Source: Amorphophallus konjac
Taxonomy: Eukaryota; Streptophyta; Magnoliopsida; Alismatales; Araceae
DNA length: 64,000 nt
NCBI GenBank assembly: GCA_022559845.1
Contig: CM040128.1
Span: forward strand, 175,266,413-175,330,412
Direction: 5' to 3'
Each line of letters starts with the position of its first letter. The stretch's first letter is position 1. The position numbers were made by a program, and so were the translations under genes. The notes below the pieces were generated by a model. It saw nothing but the letters and a program-made list of their open reading frames with translations, did not search any database and was not told the origin of the DNA. This document shows positions 41,886 through 52,517 of the stretch, in pieces.

Positions 41886-44662
41886 ATGTCCGCATTGCAA
41901 GGGAATGAGCGAAAGCGACGCGGAGGTGAAATGGAAAGGAGATGGAGCAAAAGCGAAAGCGATGTGAAATGGAGATGAAGTAGAGATAAAGCAGAGAGAA
42001 CTGATAAGCGGGCATCTAGGCAAAAGACACCCGTCACAACCAACAAGCGACAGGAATTATCCCAAAAAACATCGAACTAACCACAAGGAATGGATGACGC
42101 GGATGAGACATGTCTGGAAAACTAAACTAAGGGAAAGGAAACACGACCAGCCTCATTGGGGACACAATCCACGGACAATGAGTGGGTCGGAAGGAAACAC
42201 AGCATAAGCGCTGAAAAGGAGAAAGATAAAATTGAGATAAAATCCAGACAGGAATCACACTGGCCAACCAGACCGAGCGGACAGATCAGAGAAATCGTTC
42301 AAATTTGGAGTGGAATGAGGATCTCTTATCCAAGAGAACTGAAGTGCAATCAACCATTGCTGAGGAGAAAATCTTGAATGGATCACGAGACGCGAATGCT
42401 CAAAATGACATGATGCATGCTAGGCTAAAATAAAGAAATCATCAAAACGAATGCAAAGAAAGATAAAATAGAAATTACTCAAAGATATTATTGCTAGACT
42501 AAGCCAAGACGGGGTCAAGAGTCTTCTTGCAACCATGGCGTGTGAAACAGAGTCCATCGTCCCCCACCCGACTCAACTGAGCGGCCTATCCAACGATTAA
42601 CTATGTGCTCCTAGATCATCATCATTTTTATTAAAGGGGAACATCAGATCCTAGAACACATGGCCAACCAGCTGGTCCTTGAGAGACTATAATAATGTAG
42701 ATACTATATAGTAATGCAACACTAAGCTAGGATAGAGAGCCATACCTGACTTACCTGCCAAGCGAAACGGCATTTTTTAGATCTTTTTTGGTAATTTTTG
42801 ATTTTTATGGGATTTCATGTATAAGACAAACATGAACATAACAAGCATGAACATAACAAAGATAACATAACGATCAACTGAACCACTGAAAACACCACAT
42901 AACATAACAATCAACGAATGAAAAATAATGCGACATAACATAACAAAGATAAACAAGCACACATATGCAATGGCATGAACAAACCACATGTATGCACGAT
43001 GAACATGGTGGGACATGACAACAACGCGGTTGGGACAAGAATATGAGGGATGACCACACGGTTGGGATAACACACGGTTGGGACATAGAGGGACGGCTAA
43101 CAACATATGCAAGACAACTAACAACATGCGGCGAGAGACAAAATAACATGTGTGGGATGACACGGAGGGACATAAATACATAACAAGGACATGGCGGGAC
43201 AAAAGACATGATAAATACGCCCTTCAATCAAAGCCCAAGATTAGAATGAAGCAGAACCACCAGGATCATAATCATGAGGCGATGCCTTCTTCATGGAGAC
43301 ATGATGAGAGGAAGCGAGAGTTTGAGAACGACACAAGCTTCAGAACAGATCTAGAGATAGAGATTGAAGAAGAGAGAATAGATCTGAAAGATGTGAACAT
43401 GGGACAGAGCAGAAGATATAGTAAAGAATGCCTGAGTACTTGCAACCTGCACACTTAGCAAACAGATTACGTATCTGTCCTTAAAACAAATGCAAATGCA
43501 TGAAGAGACACATTTTTTTGGATTTTTGTAATTTTTTAATTTTTTTGGATTTTCAACAATATTTGATTTTTCTGAATTTTTTGAAATATTTGTTTTTTTA
43601 GGTTTTGACATATTTGATTTTTTGGGTTTTTGACATATTTGATTTTTTTAGAATTTTGAAGTATCTGATTTTTTTTTGAAATTTTGAAGTATCTAATTTT
43701 TTTAGATTTTTTGAAATAGCAATCCGCAACACCCAAAGACGAGCTCGAACTACTGGCCAGTGGATCGTCGTTCCTACCCTTCTCATTAAAGGCTTCCCTT
43801 AAGTAGGGCGCGCATGTGAGGGTGGCTCGCCATAACCTACCACCTCTAAAGAACGGTGCCCCTACTAAGGCCATACCCGGGATACAACCTAGCCTAAGAG
43901 GGAGAAGCGGAATAAAAATTAGAGACAAGCTTTCTACAGGATGGGAGACATCAGGACTTGAATTCCTTCCAGGGCACTACCCCTTAAAGATACAGTCTGT
44001 TGTACCAAGGCTTTGTGTCTTTGATTTTGAGACCCATATTTACTAGGCACGCATGCGACCGGGCTCATGACGTCCCGCGGGGAATTGTACTGCCACTCTT
44101 GCCATGCCTTTGATTTCCATATTTTTGCATTGATTCATCCATTTATTTTTGACAGCCCTTATTGGCTAGATTTTACATGAACGCTCATATTCGAGGGTCA
44201 AGACTGCCCCTATTTGAGACCTCTCCCGTATCAGGGAGCGCCTAAGTTGGTCATCTCATCCATCCATCTCTTGCCTCTGCACTTGGCCGAGCAGAGAAAA
44301 GAAAAGACCTTTGTGCATGCCCATAGTATGGCCAAAGCAGCAACGGTGTGCCTCAGAGAGATCGGCTATGGCTTGCCGTGTGGTGTGTGAAAACCCATGC
44401 AAAAGGTAACCCTCAACAATCGGAGAAAGAAACTAGACTCCCAGCGCAGAGCTATCACCAGCCTAAGCATGCTGCAGAAGCGACTCATTTGACACTTAAC
44501 TAAGCAAAACTCCGAAAGCCACTCAAACATGTTGAGGAACCAACATTTATCTTAACAATGCGCAGTGATAGTAGTGATAATAATAGCATATTCTTTGCAC
44601 AAAATAAGGATACGTTGCAAATCTATGGAACGAAAACTAGCATCTTGATGCAATCTTGATCA
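41886..44662 (-). other. Tat-like 3' untranslated region, no gene
   Basis: This is 2.8 kb upstream, in sense, of the PPT. I see no pol similarity. It holds runs of gcgaaagcga-type repeats (41900-42000), an acataac-rich repeat tract (42830-42960) and a T-rich tandem tract (43505-43715). The open frames here are low-complexity. The region ends at the assembly gap. Confidence 0.5.
43505..43715. repeat. T-rich degenerate tandem repeat
   Basis: A unit of roughly 25-30 bp containing TATTTGATTTTTT or TATCTGATTTTTT is reiterated about seven times with drift. 3'-UTR tandem repeats are known in Tat/Ogre elements. Confidence 0.6.
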
Positions 44663-44762
44663 NNNNNNNNNNNNNNNNNNNNNNNNNNNNNNNNNNNNNN
44701 NNNNNNNNNNNNNNNNNNNNNNNNNNNNNNNNNNNNNNNNNNNNNNNNNNNNNNNNNNNNNN
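44663..44762. other. Assembly gap, exactly 100 N
   Basis: One hundred N at a join between unrelated retroelement sequences; a 100-N run usually marks a gap of unknown size. Confidence 0.98.
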
Positions 44763-45285
44763 GTAGGATTGCATGTGACCATCCACACAAATGAAAATTA
44801 AAAAAAAATAAAGGGGGGGGCGGCCTATTGACTAGAATGGCAAGGATGTGGAAGTTGGACTTGGTAGGTGGGGGGTAGGGTGGCCTCTCATTTGACTTTT
44901 CAAGTCCTTGTCCCCCATGTGTCCAAATACCATTCAAACTTCTAGATGCTCCCATGTGGCATGTTGACTGGCCCCATGTGGGACCCTAGGCTGAGGTGGC
45001 CCAATGTGGTGGGGCCCGGGGGGCCCGGGGGGCCCGTGGGGCCTACGGGGTCCGAAATGCTCGTAAGCCCCTATTACACTCAAAATGGCAAACCGAATGC
45101 AACGAAATAAATACAAATTACACACACATAAAGTCTAACTAAATATAATAAATGGGGAAGCTCAAGGCGGAGTCTCCAGGCTGTCTCCGAGCCAGATGGA
45201 TGCTGTGGTGGCTCGTGTCGTGCTCCGCGTGCGGTACCGGTGGCTCGGCGTGTCGTGCCGATCGACTGCTCGGGTGTCCGCACCA
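44763..45285 (-). repeat. A-family LTR fragment
   Basis: The minus strand starts TGGTGCGGACACCC at 45285 and follows the A LTR for about 520 bp before the gap. It is more diverged from A's LTRs than they are from each other. It interrupts the copia integrase at gatgcatttc. Confidence 0.88.
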
Positions 45286-45640
45286 GAAATGCATCACTCT
45301 TATTTGCTAAGAAAAATATCCATGAATATCTGGAGAAGTCATCTATGATGACATAGCCAAACCTGTTACCATTAAGACTCTGAGTTCTGGTTGGACCGAA
45401 GAGATCCATATGAAGAAGTTCCATTGGTCTAGAAGACAATGGCTCAGATCTTAATTTGAAAGAGTTTCTGGTCTGTTTGCCTAGAACACAAGCATCACAT
45501 GATTTTGAAATAGAATTAAATTTAATTTTAGGCATGCCTTTAACTAAATCAAGTTTGACCAGTTTATTTAAAGTAGAAAAGCTAGCATGACCTAGACGTC
45601 TATGCCATTCAAAAGCATCAATTTCAGAGTTAGCAGACAA
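45286..45640 (-). pseudogene. Beta copia integrase, N-terminal half
   Basis: The frame encodes the integrase zinc-binding domain (HRRLGH ... CDACVLGKQ) and the start of the catalytic core (LLHMDLFGP, VIIDDFSRYSWIFFL). It is then cut by the A-family LTR. The frame reads on into that LTR to 45080 as a chimera without biological meaning that I can see. In sense it lies downstream of protease, as in all copia elements. Confidence 0.85.
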
Positions 45641-45702
45641 ACAAATAGTAGAGTCAGATTTCTCATTTAAGTCTATAATGTAGACATTATTAATCCGGTT
45701 GG

Positions 45703-46414
45703 CTACAAATTTAACCTCATCAGATTTATTTCAAAGATTTTGCATGAAGTATCATCAAAAACAACCTTGTGACCTTTGTCACATAACTGACTGATGCTGA
45801 TCAGATTATGTTGTAGCCCTTCCACAAGTAAGACTTTTTCAATGGAGTTTGTGGAAGACTTACCTACTGTGCCAACTCCAATTATTTTACCTTTGTTCTT
45901 TCCTCCAAACTTGACCAAACCTCCTGGCTTCATCTCTATCTTACTGAACTTGGATCGGTCTCCTGTCATATGCCTGGAGCAGCCACTGTCGAGGTACCAC
46001 TTGTTGTCTTCAGCTGCCAGGCCGACCTACACAAGTATATCAAGCAGAGTGATTTGGAACCCAAGATGAGTTGGGTCCAAGTACATTGTTTAAATCTCTG
46101 ATCAAGTGTTTGGGTACCCAGATTTGTTTCAGCATGGTTTTCTCTGGCACCCTCCTTTCAGGTTTATTAAAGTTCAATCCAGCTAAACTGGAGAAATGAG
46201 TTCTATTCCTTTCATCGGTCTTCCTATTCCTAGGAAATTTCCTGTAGGCTTGTTGATTGGTATATCTTTGACCATGAAAGTTGTTCCTCCAGTAGGTCTT
46301 GTTTGGACCCATCTGATTGTTATAATTCCAGCTTTTATTCTGATTTGTTTTCTTGGTCCAGCTACCATTTGTGTTCTGGTGAATGGACTTAATGTTATTC
46401 TTCATAAAGTTCAT
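45703..46414 (-). pseudogene. Beta copia protease region
   Basis: Two adjacent frames encode the basic linker after Gag (IWVPKHL..., GPNSSWVPN) and the aspartic protease. The DSG active site lies in WYLDSGCSRHMTG near 45985, followed by VLLVEGLQHNLISISQLCD, the usual copia protease end. Frame changes break the polyprotein. Confidence 0.8.
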
Positions 46415-46549
46415 TCCAATCTTGAATGGTTGTCCAATACTGGTTGTTGTGTTCTCTTTAGGACTTTGAGTTTTCTTAGAGCTGTTTGAGCTGGATGGTG
46501 TGTCCAGCTTTTCTTTTCCCTTCTCTGGACAGAAGGTGATAGTCTTGAA

Positions 46550-48191
46550 TTACAAGGGTCTCTTGTTGGTTGGGTCATAGCCTAGACCTTCCTTATTGAA
46601 ATTGACCCTAGTTCCTAGTATAGCATCTAGGCTAGTCTTTCCTTGGACAAACTTCTCTAAGACTTTCTGTTTGTCTTCCAGCTCCTTTTGAAGAAACTCT
46701 GAATTCTTTAGGAGTTCAGCATTTACTTTCTTCACAGCTTCATATTTCTCTGAATTCATTCTGATTTCACTCATGCTTTCTTCAATTTTAGTTTTGAATT
46801 CATTGAGCTATTTTTTACTTCTTGGATTTCTCCCCTGAGCTTATCATTCTCTTTCCTTTGTGAGGTCATTTCTTCTAGTTGTTCTTTTAGCTTTGCATTT
46901 TCCTCACAGACCAGAGTTTGTTCTTCAACATTTGTGTTAAATTTTCTTTTCAGAACTTTGTGCTCTTTGCTAAGTGAATTAAATTTATCTAGCAAGTCAT
47001 CATAAGCATCCTCCCAGTCATCAATTGAGAAATTTTCAAAAACGTTTATTACCTCCTCTTCACTGTTTGCCATAAGACAAATTCCTTCTTCATATTCCTC
47101 CGAGGAAGTGTCTTCGGGATTTTCTTCTTCCTCGCTCCATGTGCAGACCATCGCCTGTGGCTTTTCTTCTTCTGCACCTTTGTGAACTTCTTCTGAAGAT
47201 AGGGACCTTTCTTCTGGAGTTCTGGGCATTTGCCTTTCATGTGTCCCTGTTTGTTACAGTTAAAACAAGTCAGTTTCTTAGGATTTCTATCCCTGTAATT
47301 GGTAAACTCAGCTTTCTTGTTAAAAGAGTGTGGGTTCTTCTTCCTGAAGGTCTTCCCTTTGTCCTCAGAAACTTTCTGAACTGACGAGTGAGCATAGCTT
47401 GCTCCCCCTGGTCGAGATCTGCAAGACCTTCAAGCTCGGACTCAGACTCAGGGCTACTGCTGCTGCTCCCACTTTTACTACCCTTGTTGCGGGAAGCTCT
47501 TAGAGCTACATTTTTACCCTTCCTCTCACTACCTTCTCCACCTCCTTGGAAGTTCATCTCATAGGTCATCAGGGATCCTATGAGTTCATTCACAGTTAAG
47601 ACAGTCAAATCTTTTGACTCCTCAATCACAATGGCCTTAGTGTGCCATGCCGGGGATAAAGATCTAAGGATTTTCCTGACTATATCTGCCTCAGCAAGAT
47701 CCTTCCCTAGCCCTTTAAGAGTGTTAGTGATCAGGATAACCTGGCATACATTTCGGTTATATTCTCATCTGCATTCATCTTAAACATTTCATACTTGGAG
47801 GTGTAGAGATTTACCTTCGAGGCTTTCACTTGAGCTGTACCTTCATAAATTAATTGCAGCTCATCCCACATTCGCTTGGCAGTTCTGTATGCATATATAC
47901 GAGCATATTCCTCTGGATGAACAGCACACTGGATTATGTTCAGCGCCGTCCAGTTGAGTGGTGAGAGCTTCACATGATCATCTGTCCAAGCATCCTCGTT
48001 TGGTGGCAGCTCATATGGCCCCACCGTGATTACTCTCCACAATTTTGACTCTGAGCTCTGATGAACACTTCCATCCTGTTCTTCCAAAATAGATAGTTAC
48101 TACCATCGAAATAAGGAGGGCGACTAATGGATTGACCTTCGGCCATGAAGGTTCTAGGACCACCACCATTTCCTTGACCGTTCGTCCACAT
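46550..48191 (-). pseudogene. Beta copia Gag (SIRE-like), frameshifted
   Basis: The start at 48191 gives MWTNGQGN...FMAEGQSISRPPYFDGSNYLFWKNRM. A capsid (UBN2-type) domain follows in another frame (AYRTAKRMWDELQLIYEGTAQVK), then acidic and serine-rich linkers, one CCHC knuckle (CFNCNKQGHMKGKC, near 47260) and a coiled-coil C-terminus. At least four frame changes are needed, so the gene is dead. It lies 12 bases after the PBS. Confidence 0.85.
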
Positions 48192-48202
48192 GGCGTAAAC
48201 CC

Positions 48203-48214
48203 GCTCTGATACCA
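48203..48214 (-). promoter_or_regulatory. Beta primer binding site (tRNA-iMet)
   Basis: The minus strand reads TGGTATCAGAGC, two bases from the LTR. Confidence 0.85.
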
Positions 48215-48503
48215 AATGTTAGCGCAGCGAGAGTGATATAGAAGGGGGGGATGAATAGATCACTCCCAGTTCGCAAAGCTTAGGCGAGAAAATAAATCTA
48301 CCGCTTATGCCCCTTCTAAACTAGCACACAAAGAATTGCAAATGCAGGTACCAATCAGATCGAATAAGAAAATGATGATAAGAGCTGAACACACAACTAG
48401 TCGAAGAGACAAACAGATAGAGAGCGCTGATAAAGATCACAAACCACAGAGAAGATAACCGGTTTTTAGGTGGTTCGACTGCAGTCCGCAATCTACATCC
48501 ACC

Positions 48504-48826
48504 CCTCACTCCAACTAGAGTGAGGATTCCACTAGCCACTGCTAGAGCACAACAGACTCAGTCTGTGAACAACTTGTTGCCAAACAGCTTGAAAACCCAA
48601 GGGAGACAAATCCCTCAACCAAGCTTTGCTACCCACAGAGCTTGTAACCTGTTCTAGCACCCAGCATGAACAGAACCGGAGAGTGCCTCTCCCTTCCTCC
48701 ACACACCGGAGGGAACCTGCTAATGACAACCCGTCACTAGCAACACCAGAGATCAGCGATCTCTCTTCCTCTGCAACCCAGAGGGAAACCGGAGATAGAC
48801 TCCCTTCCTCCACACACCGGAGGGGA
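48504..48826 (-). other. Hairpin array in the beta LTR leader
   Basis: Stems in order: CCTCACTC/GAGTGAGG (48504-48525), ACAGAC/GTCTGT (48552-48566), AGGGA/TCCCT (near 48600-48614), CAAGCT/AGCTTG, CCTCC/GGAGG, GCTAATGAC/GTCACTAGC (one mismatch), AGAGATC/GATCTCT, CCTCTG/CAGAGG, and CCTCC/GGAGG again. Order and spacing parallel alpha, while several stems have changed on both strands. Confidence 0.75.
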
Positions 48827-49099
48827 ACAGATCAGAAATAGACGAAGAACACATAAAGAAAATCAGAAAAGGAACTAAAGACTGATCGAGAAAACATTCG
48901 ATACTGAGAGTTAATACAAATGTAGCTTCCTGGGAAGCAATTTCAGAAACCCGATATTGCAAACTCTCTTTCTCTCTTCACTGCTATCTCTCTTTTTCTT
49001 TCTCTCTTTTTCTTTCTCTTTACTGGTGGATCGAGCTCTCTGCAATACTGCCTTTTCTTTCTTGGCTCTGATCACCTTCATCGGTGGACGAAGGTTTCA

Positions 49100-49106
49100 A
49101 TTTATA
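49100..49106 (-). promoter_or_regulatory. Beta LTR TATA box
   Basis: The minus strand reads TATAAAT, between the U3 repeats and the leader. Confidence 0.55.
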
Positions 49107-49314
49107 GCAGCAGCAGGTGGATAGGGCACAAAACGCGTGTGCCTCCCACGCTCGATCCAGAACCTTCCTGCCACGTGACCTTATTGGATTGGTTCCTTTT
49201 GTCTTGGATCACGTGCACCCCCTTTATTAGGGAATAATCTTCCTCGTACCTGTAAGAAGATAAAAACCATCAACACGCAGTATGGCCACTAAAACTAAAG
49301 CTGCATGAGGTATA

Positions 49315-50155
49315 TGATAACAGCACGACGTGACCAGTACACGAGATAGGAAAAGAATGACACGAGGTACACTATAACAGAACAGACACAACGAGGAGAA
49401 CGACATGAAGTGAAACAAGAACGACACGAGGTACATACGATGACTACAGCACGAAGTAAAAACATCATGATATAATAACCAGTAATGAGAACGGCACGAG
49501 AACAACATGGAGACAAAACAGTAACCGACACGAGTTGAAAATAACACGAGGTAAAAAGAAGAACGACACGAAGTGGTTGCAACAACAAGCAAGACATAAA
49601 AGATGACACGAGATGCAACTAGAGGACAGAGAGAAGCGACACGAGGTTCACACAGAAATGACACGAGGTGGCACAGAAAGCAACACGAGGTGCTGTAATA
49701 TTCTGCACGCAGTGGAACAAAAATGACACGAAGACACAGAAACAACAGTAACCGACACGAAGTGTGGTTACTAAACAGGAACGACACGAGGTCTACAGGG
49801 AAATGACTCGAAGTTCATCAGAACTATTAGAGCTGCTTCAGAAACACGACACGAAGACATGATACGGAATTGACACGGAGTGTGGTCAAGGCGAGAAGGA
49901 CACGAAGTCTAAAGAGTAAAACAACACGAAGACCAAAACTGAAACCTACACGAGGTGAAGTCACAAAGCGACAAAGAGAAACGACACGAAGACAGAGAGC
50001 ACAAGGATAAAACAACACGAAGTATTACCTCATACGAGTTTTCCTGTCAAGCATGGAAATCAACACGGAGTGTTGTACGCTCAGACGACACGAAATCATT
50101 TCATGTTGGTGAGGGAAAGCAACACGAAGTATGGCTTAAGTGACACGAAAACAAT
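49315..50155 (-). repeat. Beta U3 reiterated ACACGARGT motif
   Basis: About thirty copies of (c/a)gACACGAAGT, ACACGAGGT and close variants (plus-strand reading) occur at spacings of 20-40 bp. The motif is unrelated in sequence to the alpha motif but occupies the same LTR position. Confidence 0.85.
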
Positions 50156-50414
50156 TCCCAAAATTACCTGAAGTGGCTCGAGGATTTACGTTAACACAGA
50201 GAGACATTTTTGTTCACAAGAAATTCATAGTGTTGAAACCATCAAGACATTAAGACTCAGGCAACACTAAAATTCATTTGGTCAAATAGTTCAATTGAAC
50301 AGGACATTCCCTTACTGTTTAATCCATTCACTTACATGATGAAACATGAGATTATCTTGAGATAAAGAAATGACTTATAGTGTGAGACATCATCAAAATC
50401 ATAGGGACACAACA

Positions 50415-51443
50415 ATTTCTAGAAATAATTCTATCTTCATTCATTTTATTCTTGAACACCCATTTGGTTCCTATCACATTAGTGTTCTCAGGTCTTGGAA
50501 CAAGTTCCCAGACATTGTTTCTATCAAATTGACTTAACACTTCAAACATGGCATTGACCCAAGATGCATCGTTTAAGGCTTCATCTACTGATTTTGGTTC
50601 AATTTGAGAAACTAAAGCAATTAAATCTTGATTTTGAACATTTTTGAAATGAGACCTGGTCCTAGGAAGATCCCTTAAATTTCCTATAATATTATTCTCA
50701 GGGAGGTCTTTCAAGAATCTAACATTGGTTGAGGACTCACTTGGTTCGGTTGAGCTTACTTGATTCTGATAGGTTGGTCCTTCGGGTTGCTCATTTTCAT
50801 CTTTCAATTCCTCCTCAAGAAATTTTGCATCATGCTTTGAAGACCTGTCGGCATCATCAAGGTTGTTAGCATCTGTTGATTCACCAATTATCACATGAGG
50901 AGTTTCCTCTACAGTTTGGTCTGTTATATTGAAAACCCTGTAGGCCCTGGTTGTTTAGAGGTATCCCAGAAAGATTCCTGGAGTACTTCTAGCATCAAAT
51001 TTATCTATGTCCCATTTATTATTGTTATGGATGAAACATTTTGAACCAAAAATTCTGAAATATGCGACATTTGGCTTTTTACTTTTAAGGAGTTCATAAG
51101 GAGTTTTCTTATGGACAGGTCTTACCATTGCTCGGTTAATTGTGTAGCAGGCTGTGTTGGCTGCCTCTGCCCAAAATCTCTTGGGAAGCTGACTTTCGAC
51201 CAGCATAGTTCTGGCCATTTCGATGATTGTCCGATTTCTTTTATCAACAATTTCGTTCTTCTCTGGAGTCCTGGGAGAAGAAAATTTGTGAGTTAGTCCC
51301 TCTTTATTGCAGAAGTCAGAGAATAACGAATTCTCAAACTCACCTCCATGGTCAGTTTGAATTATTGAAATACAGTGAGAACCTCCTTGTTTGATTTTAT
51401 TGAAGAAGTGTTCAAACTTTTGAAATGCATCTGAAGAGGCAAA
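50415..51443 (-). pseudogene. Second SIRE-like pol fragment: integrase to RT start
   Basis: One frame runs from the integrase core (IIQTDHGGEFEN) through ARTMLVESQLPKRFWAEAANTACYTIN and a serine/acid-rich linker to the RT start (ASWVNAMFEVLSQFDRNNVWELV, GTKWVFKNKM). It has one TAA stop at 50955-50957. Where copia integrases have the catalytic Glu (VERKNR), this copy has VDKRNR. It ends exactly at the beta LTR terminus, so beta probably inserted here; the remaining RT is not in the window. Confidence 0.85.
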
Positions 51444-52199
51444 ATCTCACGCTGGTTCCTGAGCGGGCTGGTAATCACCAAGTTAATGAACTGCAAGACA
51501 GGGAAACGGGTCAGAGGGCCCAGGGGGATTCCCTGGGGTAAAACCCTCCAACGCTCAAGTCAGTAGAGCAATGGTGGGAGCAGCGATATGGAGGAGAAGG
51601 TGAAGGCGCGAGATCCCTCTCCACCAATGGGGTGAAGTGATCCTTGCTCAGGAATGAAGGGTGGATCAATGCCCTTTTGGACTTATCTTCCGCCGGAGGG
51701 TATCCCAGGTTTAAATAGTGTGCCACCCTCTGGAGTCCTGCAAGCTGAGAGGTCTCCGGGGGAGGTTACGTCCTCGTCGTGGGCTTTTATGGCCTCATCG
51801 TGGGGGCGTTATCCTCGCGGGGAAGCCGGAGCTCCTGGAATTCTTAGCGTCCGGCCCGCTGTGGACTCTAACGGCTACAGTGATGAACATTTTATCGGTC
51901 GTGCCGAGCTTAGAGGGGCCGGCCCTATCGGGCGATAGGCCTAGCTCGGTGAGCAGATGGGTCGGACAGACCGGCTAGCGCTTCCCCCCTTCGTGCGGAG
52001 GGATAGCTCGTGCGCGGGTCTCCCTGTGACCTGATCGAGGCTCAGGCTCTCCGAGCCTTGGGGCCACCTAGGAGAGTTGTTTCCTCGAGCATTGTCTTAT
52101 TGGGCTTTTCTGAGTGGGCCCTGTGGGCTGTCAATTGGACGAGCTTGCCTCGTTGGGCCTTGTTGGGCCTAGTTGGGACTGCTCTTTGAGTGGGCTGCA
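51444..52199 (-). repeat. Probable 3' LTR of the Tat-lineage element
   Basis: It lies between the copia fragment and a purine tract (minus strand GTGGAGAGGGGGATTCC, about 52200-52217). That is where the 3' LTR should be, given pol at 58.2-58.4 kb and the antisense ORF between them. A TATA-like TATTTAAA is at 51710-51717 on the minus strand. The ends are not confirmed by a duplication. Confidence 0.4.
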
Positions 52200-52428
52200 G
52201 GAATCCCCCTCTCCACTTGTCCCCCTCCTACTCTCGAGCCAAGGAGGCTCGGTTGAGTAGTTTTTTGAGGCTTTGGACCAGCGTGGCTCGGGTGGGTGGA
52301 ATCCTGTTGGCGTTATGAAGCCACGTGTAGTGGTCACCTGGGCCTATAGTAATAATGATCCTAACGGATTTGAAATGAAGGGGCCCCCTTTTTCTCGGAG
52401 GTTGAAACGGCGCGCCGCCTCCCACGAG

Positions 52429-52437
52429 GGTTTATAG
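52429..52437 (+). promoter_or_regulatory. TATA-like site upstream of the antisense ORF
   Basis: gtttatagg lies about 85 bp upstream of the ATG at 52518 and is followed by CT-rich sequence as in plant 5' UTRs. Confidence 0.3.
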
Positions 52438-52517
52438 GCGTAGGGAGCTGCTCGTTCCTCCCAGTCTTTTTAGGGTTTTTGGCCTTTCCTCCATTTCTCT
52501 GCTTCTGGGGTTCCTTG

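Larger units (their letters stand above)
48217..50414 (-). repeat. Beta 5' LTR (SIRE-like copia)
   Basis: The minus strand runs TGTTGTGTCCC...GCTAACA, 2198 bp. It starts like the alpha LTR but is otherwise diverged. In sense order: U3 with ACACGAAGT-type repeats (50155 to 49315), TATA box (49100-49106), purine-rich leader, hairpin array (48825 to 48504), terminus. Other open frames here are readings of the repeats. Confidence 0.9.

Noticed and set aside
42777..43227. Cys-rich, hydrophobic minus-strand ORFs
   Set aside because: They derive from acataac-type repeats in a Tat-like untranslated region; composition, not membrane protein homology.
49227..49787. 186-residue ORF rich in Cys/Ser/Arg/Val
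   Set aside because: It is a reading of the ACACGARGT repeats in the beta U3.
45286..51443. One complete copia element in this interval
   Set aside because: Order along the strand is integrase end, RT start, LTR, gag, protease, integrase start, which needs two elements or a rearrangement.
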